NCBI GenBank assembly: GCA_030038955.1
Contig: JASHQV010000186.1
Coordinates: 1 to 9,442, forward strand
Origin: Solirubrobacteraceae bacterium
Lineage (GTDB): Bacteria > Actinomycetota > Thermoleophilia > Solirubrobacterales > Solirubrobacteraceae
Reading direction: 5' to 3'
Length of the DNA: 9,442 nt
Part shown: positions 1 through 5,844 of the stretch, one piece after another
How positions within the stretch are numbered: the stretch's first letter is position 1
How the letters are laid out: each line of letters opens with the position of its first letter
The notes under the pieces: generated by a model
Database searches by the model: none
Told to the model about the DNA's origin: nothing
What the model saw: only the letters and a program-made list of their open reading frames with translations
Program-made: the position numbers and the translations under genes

Positions 1-395
1 GCCAGCGGCAGGCCGACCTTGTCTCGGAAGCGATCCTGACCGCCGACCTGCGCGAGCTCGTCGACGATCTTGTCGGTCCGCGTGTCCTGCCAGACGAGCG
101 CGTTGTGAATCGGCTTGCCGGTGGTTCGATCCCACACGACGGTCGTCTCACGCTGGTTGGTGATGCCGAGACCGGAGATGTCGTCGCGGCTCGCCCCCGC
201 CTGCTGAAGCGCTTCGTCGAGCACCTCCTGGCAGCGGGCCCAGATCTCCATCGGGTCGTGCTCCACCCAGCCGGGCTTCGGATAGATCTGCTCGTGCTCC
301 TTCTGCGAGATCGACACCACCCGACCGGAATGGTCGAACACCATCGCACGAGAGCTAGTCGTGCCCTGGTCGATCGCAACTGCGTACTTGGCCAT
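1..395 (-). CDS. glpK: Glycerol kinase GlpK1, N-terminal part (cut by window edge)
   Basis: ATP-dependent glycerol kinase (FGGY family), making sn-glycerol-3-phosphate in the cytoplasm. Only the first 131 codons are inside the window; the gene runs off the left edge. The visible part starts MAKYAVAIDQGTTSSR and contains the phosphate-binding DQGTTSSR (residues 9-16), PGWVEHDPMEIW (41-52), NQRET (80-84, the glycerol-contacting Arg-Glu pair) and the substrate-site Trp in VWQDTRT (about 102). The ATG at 393-395 is preceded by an AAGGA ribosome binding site 5 nt upstream, which overlaps the dhaL stop, so it is the last visible gene of a glpF-dhaK-dhaL-glpK operon. It keeps both threonines of the phosphate loop, unlike the second kinase at 4290-5789, to which it is clearly paralogous. 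The family call is near certain; completeness cannot be judged. Confidence 0.95.
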   Translation of the reverse strand, partial: MAKYAVAIDQGTTSSRAMVFDHSGRVVSISQKEHEQIYPKPGWVEHDPMEIWARCQEVLDEALQQAGASRDDISGLGITNQRETTVVWDRTTGKPIHNALVWQDTRTDKIVDELAQVGGQDRFRDKVGLPL

Positions 396-405
396 GAGTT
401 TCCTT

Positions 406-1032
406 TCAGCTCGCGAACGCCTCGGCGGCGCTCTCCAACAGGTAGTAGGTCGAGGTTGCTCCGGGGTCCTGGTGCCCGACGCTGCGCTCACCCAGGTAGC
501 TGGCCCGTCCCTTGCGGGCTTCGAGCGGCGTCGTCGCGAGCATCCCCTGCTCGGCCGCCGCCGCGGCGGCTTGCAGGCCCGCGCTGAGGTCGGTCGCCTG
601 CTCGAGCGCGTCGACAGCCGGCACGAGCGCGTCGACCATCGTCTTGTCGCCCAGCTGTGCGCCGCCGCGGGCCTGGACGCCGTCGACCGACGCGCGCCAC
701 GCCGCGGCGTATGTCGGCAGGTCCACCTCCGCGTGGCCTGCCAACCCCGATGCCAGCGCCAGCAGCAGCGTTCCGTACAGCGGCCCGGCGGCGCCGCCGA
801 CGGTGGAGATCAGCGTCATTGCCACCGTCTTCAGCACGGCACTGGGGTCGGCTTGCTCGGTCGCCCGAAGCTTCTCGAGCGAGCGCTGCATTCCCCGGTT
901 CATGTTGGTTCCGTGGTCACCATCGCCGATCGCCGCATCCAGCTGCACCAGCTGCTCGCGATGCAGCTCGATCTGCGCTGCAAACAGCTCGATCCAGCGC
1001 AGCGTCGCGTCACGATCGATCGCCACCGTCAC
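406..1032 (-). CDS. dhaL: Dihydroxyacetone kinase subunit DhaL (nucleotide-binding)
   Basis: ADP/ATP-binding subunit of the two-part dihydroxyacetone kinase, which passes a phosphoryl group to the dihydroxyacetone held covalently by DhaK. At 208 aa it matches the usual length of about 210. The Mg-nucleotide motif GDGDHGTNMNRG lies at residues 36-47, with D32, D37 and D39 as the expected metal-binding aspartates. TVGGAAGPLYGT (78-88), GDKTM (128-132) and the C-terminal block ARKGRASYLGERSVGHQDPGATS region (172-194) are diagnostic. The start is GTG at 1030-1032, overlapping the dhaK stop as GTGA, so translation is probably coupled and the subunits are made in balance. In E. coli the bound ADP is recharged by the PTS protein DhaM; no dhaM follows here, since glpK1 begins 10 nt after the stop. 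The donor is therefore unknown. Confidence 0.95.
   Translation of the reverse strand: MTVAIDRDATLRWIELFAAQIELHREQLVQLDAAIGDGDHGTNMNRGMQRSLEKLRATEQADPSAVLKTVAMTLISTVGGAAGPLYGTLLLALASGLAGHAEVDLPTYAAAWRASVDGVQARGGAQLGDKTMVDALVPAVDALEQATDLSAGLQAAAAAAEQGMLATTPLEARKGRASYLGERSVGHQDPGATSTYYLLESAAEAFAS
1029..1032 (-). other. dhaK/dhaL GTGA stop-start overlap
   Basis: On the minus strand the bases GTGA contain both the dhaL GTG start and the dhaK TGA stop. Such an overlap usually means that ribosomes finishing dhaK re-initiate on dhaL, which fits two subunits of one enzyme. Confidence 0.85.
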
Positions 1033-2030
1033 GCTCCCCAGCGGAGTCCCGGCGTGTTCACCGGCGCGTCCCAGTAGTGCAGGAGCTCGTCGTCGAGCTT
1101 CAGCAGCGTGATCGAGCAGCCCTGCATCTCCAGCGAGGTGATGTAGTTGCCGATCAGGTTGCGCTCGATCTGGAGGCCGTGGTCGGCCGCGATCTTCGCC
1201 ACCTCCGCGTACATGATGTACAGCTCCAGCAGCGGCGTCCCGCCCATCCCGTTGACGAACGCGAGCACGCGATCGCCGGAGGCGAACGGCAGATCCTCGA
1301 GGATCGGCGTCATCAGCCGCTCGGCGATCTGCGACGCCGGCCCGATCGACTCGCGGAAGCGTCCGGGCTCGCCGTGGATCCCGATCCCGATCTCGACCTC
1401 GTCGTCACCGAGCTCGAAGCTCGGGTTGCCCGAGGCGGGGGTGATGCAGGCCGTCAGCGCCATCCCCATCGAGCGTCCCTGGGAGTTCACGCGCCGACCG
1501 ATCTCGGCGACCTCCTGCAGCGACTTGCCGTCGTCGGCGGCGCCGCCGGCGATCTTCTCGACCAGCACGGTCACGCCGACGCCACGCCGGCCGGCCGTGT
1601 ACAGCGAGTCCTCGACGGCGACGTCGTCGTTGGTCAGGACCGTCTCGACCTCGATCCCGTCGCCCTTCGCGAGGTCGGCGGCCATCTCGAAGTTGAGCAC
1701 GTCGCCGGTGTAGTTCTTGACGATGTGGACGACCCCGGCGCCGCCGTCGACGGCCTTGGTCGCCTCATACATCTGGTCCGGCGTCGGCGACGTGAACACC
1801 TCGCCGGGACAGGCTGCATCGAGCATCCCCGGGCCGACGTAGCCGCCGTGCATCGGCTCGTGACCGGAGCCGCCGCCGGAGACGAGCCCGACCTTGCCGC
1901 TGACCGGAGCGTCGGTGCGCACGATCGTGTAGGGATCGAACGTCACCCGCACGCGATCGCCGTGAGCGGCCTCGACTCCCCGCAACGCGTCCGCGACCGC
2001 CTGGTCGGGTGCGTTGATCAGTTTCTTCAT
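1029..2030 (-). CDS. dhaK: Dihydroxyacetone kinase subunit DhaK (substrate-binding)
   Basis: Substrate-binding subunit of dihydroxyacetone kinase; it holds dihydroxyacetone as a covalent hemiaminal on a histidine while DhaL donates phosphate, giving dihydroxyacetone phosphate for glycolysis. The 333-aa length is standard for the Dak1 family. Key residues are visible: SGGGSGHEPMHGGYVG (51-66, with active-site H57), NYTGDVLNFEMA (106-117, with D110) and GIGIHGEPG (215-223, with H219 as the covalent histidine). NDDVAVED (134-141) and FVNGMGGTPLLELY are further family signatures. The ATG at 2028-2030 has a GGAAGGA ribosome binding site a few bases upstream. It lies 79 nt downstream of glpF in the same direction and overlaps dhaL by 4 nt. 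The lack of a fused C-terminal DhaL domain shows it is the split bacterial type, not the single-chain ATP-dependent kinase. Confidence 0.96.
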   Translation of the reverse strand: MKKLINAPDQAVADALRGVEAAHGDRVRVTFDPYTIVRTDAPVSGKVGLVSGGGSGHEPMHGGYVGPGMLDAACPGEVFTSPTPDQMYEATKAVDGGAGVVHIVKNYTGDVLNFEMAADLAKGDGIEVETVLTNDDVAVEDSLYTAGRRGVGVTVLVEKIAGGAADDGKSLQEVAEIGRRVNSQGRSMGMALTACITPASGNPSFELGDDEVEIGIGIHGEPGRFRESIGPASQIAERLMTPILEDLPFASGDRVLAFVNGMGGTPLLELYIMYAEVAKIAADHGLQIERNLIGNYITSLEMQGCSITLLKLDDELLHYWDAPVNTPGLRWGA

Positions 2031-2062
2031 CGTTCCTTCCTCTGATCTCGAACTGCCATGCA

Positions 2063-2092
2063 GGTGACGGGGACTGGTGTGTCCCCGTCACC
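2063..2092. repeat. Perfect 12-bp inverted repeat between glpF and dhaK
   Basis: Arms GGTGACGGGGAC (2063-2074) and GTCCCCGTCACC (2081-2092) are perfect reverse complements around a 6-nt loop. The hairpin fills the 79-nt glpF-dhaK gap and has no T-run after it on either strand, so it is not a classical intrinsic terminator. It may stabilise or process the mRNA, attenuate expression of the distal genes, or be a dispersed REP-like palindrome. Confidence 0.75.
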
Positions 2093-2109
2093 CCTGAACC
2101 GATGGCTTG

Positions 2110-3081
2110 CTACTCGACGGCCGGAGGCCGCTCGTCGCGGACGATCTCGCCCTCGCCACGGACGCCCGGCTCGGGCCCCATGCGCGCCTTCAGGACGTCC
2201 CGGATCCCCCAGTCGTAGAGGACCGAGGCGATCGCCGCGCCGAGCAGAGGCCCGACGATCGGGACCCAGAAGTAGTCGTTGACGTTGCCGTAGTCGCCCG
2301 GGAACGCGACCTTCCCCCAGCCGGCGATCAGCGCGAACATGCGCGGACCGAAGTCACGCGCGGGGTTGATCGCGTAGCCGGCGTTGGCGCCGAACGAGAT
2401 GCCCACCGCCATCACGATCATGCCGATGATGAACGGCGCGAGGTTGGAGCCGACGGGTGAGTTGAACTCGTCGGTCACCGCCCACACGAACAGCGCCAGG
2501 AAGAAGGTGCCGACGATCTGGTCGATCAGCGGCCCGAGCGCGCTGTGGAAGTACGGCGCGGGGAACGTCGCAAACGTGCTGTACGTGGCCAACGACGCCG
2601 CCGTCCCCTTGACGATCGGCTTGCACCCCTTCAGCACCGCGCCGCAGTGGCCGACCTGGTCGAAGTGGTTGATCGCGTTGTTGTAGACGAGGAACACGAG
2701 CGCCGCACCGATGAAGCAGCCGAGCACCTGGGCGGCCCAGTAGGCCGGCACCTTGTTCCACGGCAGCTGCTTGCGGATCGCCGCCCCGAGCGAGATCGCG
2801 GGATTGATGTGAGCGCCGCTGATGCCGCCGCTGACGTACACGGCGAAGACCACGGCGAGCGCCCATCCCCAGGTGATCAGCAGCCAGTCGCCAGAGGACC
2901 AGAGTGCTCCGCCAGCACTGCGTCCGGAGCCCACCAGGGCCCACAGCATCGCGACGACGCCGTCGCCGAACGAAATCAGGATGAAGCAGCCGAAGAACTC
3001 GGCCCACAGCTCACCGATGAGGCCCTTCCGCCACGAGAGTGGCAGCGGCCGATTGGATGCTGCTTCGCTTACGGTTGCCAC
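2110..3081 (-). CDS. glpF: Glycerol uptake facilitator (aquaglyceroporin, MIP family)
   Basis: Membrane channel for facilitated diffusion of glycerol and similar small polyols; internal kinases trap the solute. Both MIP pore motifs are present: SGAHINPAISLG with NPA at residues 93-95, and GYAINPARDFGPRMF with NPA at 239-241 followed by the selectivity-filter Arg242 and the glyceroporin-type Asp243. Y236 replaces the Phe of E. coli GlpF in the filter. Six membrane spans plus the two half-helices can be followed (about 22-50, 65-85, 113-135, 184-204, 214-234, 271-290). At 323 aa it is longer than the usual 255-285, with an enlarged loop around 136-183 and a charged C-terminal tail. The start is GTG at 3079-3081 with AAGGAGG (plus-strand 3086-3092) 4 nt away; no in-frame ATG exists near it. 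It is first in the operon and divergent from iclR. Confidence 0.95.
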   Translation of the reverse strand: MATVSEAASNRPLPLSWRKGLIGELWAEFFGCFILISFGDGVVAMLWALVGSGRSAGGALWSSGDWLLITWGWALAVVFAVYVSGGISGAHINPAISLGAAIRKQLPWNKVPAYWAAQVLGCFIGAALVFLVYNNAINHFDQVGHCGAVLKGCKPIVKGTAASLATYSTFATFPAPYFHSALGPLIDQIVGTFFLALFVWAVTDEFNSPVGSNLAPFIIGMIVMAVGISFGANAGYAINPARDFGPRMFALIAGWGKVAFPGDYGNVNDYFWVPIVGPLLGAAIASVLYDWGIRDVLKARMGPEPGVRGEGEIVRDERPPAVE

Positions 3082-3085
3082 ACAA

Positions 3086-3092
3086 CCTCCTT
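3086..3092 (-). promoter_or_regulatory. Ribosome binding site of glpF
   Basis: Minus-strand AAGGAGG is a full Shine-Dalgarno match only 4 nt from the GTG start, slightly closer than usual. It fixes the GTG at 3079-3081 as the start of glpF, which has no ATG near its N-terminus. Confidence 0.75.
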
Positions 3093-3328
3093 CACAGACG
3101 TTGGTTGCAGTACGCGACCCGATCGACGCTGAGCTGACGTGGCAGCGCGGTCAGGGAGTGCACGAGGGGGCTTGGTGGCATCCACACGGGGTGCCGCAAA
3201 ATCCCCCGATGAGGCCCCTCAGGTGCCCCTCGAACGCTTGTCTCGACAGCGTAAATCGCAGCCGGAACCACGCTGACTCTCACTCCTCTCGTGTGCTGCG
3301 GGCGGTCCAGCCCGCCGGGCGCGGGCCG

Positions 3329-3357
3329 ACGATACTAACCGCGTACGACATTGTCAA
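3329..3357 (-). promoter_or_regulatory. Probable sigma-70-type promoter for the glpF operon
   Basis: On the minus strand a perfect -35 box TTGACA (plus coordinates 3352-3357) is followed by exactly 17 nt and a -10 like TATCGT (3329-3334, four of six consensus positions). The start of transcription would be near 3322, leaving a leader of about 240 nt before the glpF GTG. Overlapping TAGTAT is an alternative -10 with a shorter spacer. The call rests on sequence match only. Confidence 0.6.
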
Positions 3358-3377
3358 ACTCAGTTCCCGATGCCTGC

Positions 3378-3383
3378 TGTCAA
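3378..3383 (-). promoter_or_regulatory. Second TTGACA box upstream of the glpF promoter
   Basis: A second perfect minus-strand TTGACA lies 26 nt upstream of the -35 box of the glpF promoter. The hexamer 17 nt downstream of it (AGTTTG) is a poor -10, so it is either a weak tandem promoter or part of a repeated protein-binding site (TTTGACA / CTTGACA). Confidence 0.35.
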
Positions 3384-3388
3384 GTGGG

Positions 3389-3403
3389 TCGGGCACAATC
3401 GAG
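3389..3403 (+). repeat. Direct repeat TCGRGCACAATCGAG, copy 1 (candidate operator)
   Basis: The 15-mer TCGGGCACAATCGAG recurs with one mismatch at 3424-3438. The two copies start 35 bp apart, a little over three helical turns. They lie between the glpF promoter and the iclR start, where an autoregulating IclR protein would be expected to bind. The binding role is inference. Confidence 0.5.
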
Positions 3404-3423
3404 CGGGCCGCTGCGCCGGCCGA

Positions 3424-3438
3424 TCGAGCACAATCGAG
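3424..3438 (+). repeat. Direct repeat TCGRGCACAATCGAG, copy 2 (candidate operator)
   Basis: Second copy, TCGAGCACAATCGAG, ending 40 nt before the iclR TTG. Within it TCGA-N6-TCGA forms a short dyad, as expected for a dimeric regulator. See copy 1 for spacing and context. Confidence 0.5.
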
Positions 3439-3465
3439 TCGCAAAACCGTCGTCATGACCGTCTC

Positions 3466-3481
3466 GAGGCAGTGACCATTG
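3466..3481 (+). promoter_or_regulatory. Ribosome binding site and TTG start of iclR
   Basis: GAGG at 3466-3469 lies 9 nt ahead of TTG (3479-3481). A short in-frame reading ATG...TGA (3455-3475, six codons) ends just before it, so no upstream start can be used unless TGA 3473-3475 is a sequence error. Confidence 0.6.
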
Positions 3482-4243
3482 CCAGGAAGCATCCAGTCGA
3501 TCGAACGCGCGGCAGCGATCCTGCGGTTGCTGTCGGGCAGATCGCGTCGCCTCGGCGTGGTTGAGCTGGCCGACGAGCTCGGTCTGCCGAAGGCCACCGT
3601 CCACGGCATCCTGCGCACCCTGCAGCAGGTGGGGTTCGTCGAGCAGGATCCGGAGAGCGGCAAGTACCGCCTCGGCGCGGCGCTGCTGCACATGGGGTCG
3701 AGCTACCTCGATGGCAACGAGCTACGCACGCGCGCGCTCAACTGGTCGGACGCGCTTGCCGCCCGCACCCGCGAGGAGGTGCGGATCGGGACCCTGCACG
3801 ACGGCCAGGTGCTGATCGTCCACCACGTGTTCCGCCCCGATGACTCGCTGCAGACGCTCGATATCGGGTCGCTGCTGCCGGCCCACGCGACATCCGTCGG
3901 CAAGGTGCTGCTGGCGTCTCACCCGTACGTTGCCGAGGAGCTGACCAAGCGCGGACTGACTCACTACACGGAAGCGACCGTGACCGACGCGGAGGCACTG
4001 CGGCGCGAGCTCGAAGCGGTGCGCAACCGGGGCTGGGCGTTCGAGATCGGCGAGCTCGAGCTGCTGCGCGGCTCGATGGCCGCGCCCGTGATCGACCGCA
4101 CGGGCCGTACAGTTGGAGCGATGGGAATCTTCGGCGCGCCCGAGCGGCTGTTCACCTCGGGCTGGCCGAGGCCGGAGCTGCTGATCTACGTGCGCGAGCA
4201 CGCGCGAGCGGTGTCACGCGAGCTCGGCGCGATCCCGTGGTGA
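3479..4243 (+). CDS. IclR-family regulator, GylR-like (glycerol operon control)
   Basis: DNA-binding transcription factor of the IclR family. The N-terminal winged helix-turn-helix spans about residues 5-65 (IQSIERAAAILRLL, then ELADELGLPKATVHGILRTL as the helix-turn-helix, then the wing ending GKYRLG), followed by the C-terminal ligand-binding domain (about 75-250) with the typical LPAHATSVGKVLLA and GSMAAPVIDRTGRTVGAMGIFG segments. At 254 aa it is about the size of GylR, the glycerol-responsive IclR regulator of Streptomyces. It is divergent from glpF and 46 nt ahead of a glycerol kinase, so it most likely controls both, with glycerol or glycerol-3-phosphate as the probable effector (inference). 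The start is TTG at 3479-3481: the frame is closed by TGA at 3473-3475, no ATG or GTG follows until the domain is broken, and GAGG lies 9 nt upstream. The N-terminus MPGSIQSIERA fits the family. Confidence 0.92.
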   Translation: MPGSIQSIERAAAILRLLSGRSRRLGVVELADELGLPKATVHGILRTLQQVGFVEQDPESGKYRLGAALLHMGSSYLDGNELRTRALNWSDALAARTREEVRIGTLHDGQVLIVHHVFRPDDSLQTLDIGSLLPAHATSVGKVLLASHPYVAEELTKRGLTHYTEATVTDAEALRRELEAVRNRGWAFEIGELELLRGSMAAPVIDRTGRTVGAMGIFGAPERLFTSGWPRPELLIYVREHARAVSRELGAIPW

Positions 4244-4278
4244 GCGCTCACCTGCTAGAAGTAGCTGGCCCGCGAATG

Positions 4279-4289
4279 AAGGTGGTCGG
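4279..4289 (+). promoter_or_regulatory. Ribosome binding site of glpK2
   Basis: AAGGTGG (4279-4285) lies 4 nt before the ATG at 4290. An ATG at 4276 is out of frame. The 46-nt iclR-glpK2 gap shows no terminator or clear promoter, which supports co-transcription. Confidence 0.6.
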
Positions 4290-5789
4290 ATGAGAGAGCG
4301 CTACGTGGCTGCGATCGACCAGGGCACGGCGTCGTCGCGGTGCTTCGTGTTCGACCAGTCCGGCCGGATCGTCTCGGTCGCGCAGATGGAGCACCGCCAC
4401 ATCTACCCACGGCCTGGGTGGGTCGAGCACGACGCGGAGGAGATCTGGGGCAACGTCGAGCAGGTCGTCGCCCGCGCACTCGGCGAGGCCGACCTGCAGC
4501 GCGGCGACCTCGCCGCGCTCGGGATCGCCAACCAGCGCGAGACCACGATCGTCTGGGACCGTGAGACCGGGCAGCCGGTGCACCATGCGATCAGCTGGCT
4601 GGACACCCGCACGAACGCGCTCGTGCGGCAGCTGCTGAGCGAGTCCGGGGGCGACCGCGTGCGTGAGCTGACCGGACTGCCGCTGGCGAGCTACTTCTCG
4701 GCCTCGAAGCTCCGCTGGCTGCTCGACAACATTCCCGGCCTGCGTGCCCGCGCTGAGGCCGGCGAGCTGGTCTTCGGGACGATGGACTCGTGGTTGATCT
4801 GGCGGCTGACGGGGCGCCACCTGACCGATGTCACAAACGCCAGCCGCACGCTGCTGATGAACCTCGACACGCTCGACTGGGACGACGAGCTGATCGCGCT
4901 GATGGACATCCCGCGCACGCTGCTGCCGGAGATCCGGCCGTCGGTCGAGATCTACGGCGAGGCGCAGGGGCAGCTCGCCGGGGTCCCGGTGGCGGCCGCG
5001 CTCGGCGACCAGCAGTCGGCGCTGTTCGGGCAGACGTGCTTCGACGTGGGCGAGGCGAAGTGCACGTTCGGCACCGGCAGCTTCATGCTGCTGAACACGG
5101 GCGAGCGCAAGGTGCTGTCGAGCAGCGGCCTGCTGACGACGGTGTGCTGCCGCGTCGGCGACGAGCCGCCGACGTATGCGCTCGAGGGCTCGATCGCGGT
5201 CACGGGCGCGCTCGTCCAGTGGTTCCGGGACAACCTCGGGCTGATCGGGTCGGCGCCCGAGATCGAGACGCTGGCACGGACGGTGGACGACAACGGCGGC
5301 TGCTACTTCGTGCCCGCCTTCTCGGGGCTGTATGCGCCGCACTGGCGCAGTGACGCGCGCGGCGTGATCGTCGGGCTGACCGGCTACATCACCAAGGGGC
5401 ACCTTGCGCGCGCCGTGCTCGAGGCGACCGCATGGCAGACCCGGGACGTGCTCGAGGCGATGACCGCCGACTCCGGGATCGTGCTCGGAGATCTCCGCGT
5501 CGACGGGGGCATGACCGCCGACAACCTGCTGATGCAGTTCCTCGCCGACGTCATCGGCGTCCCCGTCGTGCGCCCGATCGTCGCCGAGACCGTGTCGCTC
5601 GGTGCCGCCTACGCGGCCGGGCTCGCGGTTGGCTTCTGGTCCGGCCGCGACGAGCTGCGCGCGAACTGGCACACCGCCGCGCACTGGCTGCCGAACATGG
5701 AGTCGGACGTGCGCGAGCGCGGCTACCGGAAGTGGCGCAAGGCAGTGGAGCGGTCGACCGGGTGGCTCGACGAGGACGACGAGCCTTGA
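4290..5789 (+). CDS. glpK: Glycerol kinase GlpK2, complete paralogue
   Basis: Complete FGGY-family glycerol kinase of 499 aa, the usual length. Glycerol-site residues known from E. coli GlpK are conserved: R83 and E84 in NQRETT, W103, Y135, D240 in GDQQSALFGQ and F265 in GTGSFML. The C-terminal ATP side shows LRVDGG (402-407) and SLGAAYAAGLAVGFW (436-450). Two features stand out. The phosphate loop reads DQGTASSR, with Ala14 where E. coli GlpK and the neighbouring GlpK1 have Thr. The loop that carries fructose-1,6-bisphosphate control in E. coli (GGKGGTR) is shortened by about five residues, so that inhibition is not expected. The ATG has AAGGTGG a few bases upstream. It follows iclR by 46 nt on the same strand and is closed by a strong stem-loop. 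Glycerol is the likely substrate; another polyol is possible. Confidence 0.94.
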   Translation: MRERYVAAIDQGTASSRCFVFDQSGRIVSVAQMEHRHIYPRPGWVEHDAEEIWGNVEQVVARALGEADLQRGDLAALGIANQRETTIVWDRETGQPVHHAISWLDTRTNALVRQLLSESGGDRVRELTGLPLASYFSASKLRWLLDNIPGLRARAEAGELVFGTMDSWLIWRLTGRHLTDVTNASRTLLMNLDTLDWDDELIALMDIPRTLLPEIRPSVEIYGEAQGQLAGVPVAAALGDQQSALFGQTCFDVGEAKCTFGTGSFMLLNTGERKVLSSSGLLTTVCCRVGDEPPTYALEGSIAVTGALVQWFRDNLGLIGSAPEIETLARTVDDNGGCYFVPAFSGLYAPHWRSDARGVIVGLTGYITKGHLARAVLEATAWQTRDVLEAMTADSGIVLGDLRVDGGMTADNLLMQFLADVIGVPVVRPIVAETVSLGAAYAAGLAVGFWSGRDELRANWHTAAHWLPNMESDVRERGYRKWRKAVERSTGWLDEDDEP

Positions 5790-5793
5790 GATC

Positions 5794-5829
5794 GTGAGGG
5801 CTGGTGGTCTGCAGGCCACCAGCCCTCAC
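5794..5829. terminator. Stem-loop between convergent glpK2 and plsC-type gene
   Basis: Arms GTGAGGGCTGGTGG (5794-5807) and CCACCAGCCCTCAC (5816-5829) form a perfect 14-bp stem with an 8-nt loop. It starts 4 nt after the glpK2 stop and ends 15 nt before the stop of the convergent acyltransferase gene, the right place for a two-way terminator. There is no T-run, as is common for high-GC actinobacterial terminators. Confidence 0.8.
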
Positions 5830-5844
5830 TACGAGCGTCTCTGT

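Larger units (their letters stand above)
3082..3478. promoter_or_regulatory. Divergent control region between glpF and iclR
   Basis: This 397-nt gap without a convincing gene separates the two divergent glycerol operons. From left to right it holds the glpF ribosome binding site, a long glpF leader (about 3082-3322), the glpF promoter (3329-3357), a second TTGACA box (minus strand, 3378-3383), two copies of a 15-nt direct repeat (3389-3403 and 3424-3438) and the iclR ribosome binding site. It is visibly richer in A and T around 3330-3460 than the neighbouring genes. No clear plus-strand promoter for iclR was found. Confidence 0.8.

Noticed and set aside
657..2045. Open frame of 462 codons on the plus strand opposite dhaK and dhaL
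   Set aside because: It is antisense to two certain genes, has a high-GC shadow composition rich in Arg, Pro and Asp-Arg-His, and shows no recognisable domain.
3092..3283. 63-codon reading frame in the glpF leader as a gene
   Set aside because: The ribosome binding site abuts the GTG with no spacing, the third-position GC is lower than in the real genes, and no family is recognised. It is kept only as a note under the leader finding.
4248..5819. Open frame of 523 codons on the minus strand opposite glpK2
   Set aside because: It is a mirror of a full-length conserved glycerol kinase, and the translation looks like the low-complexity antisense product typical of high-GC genes.
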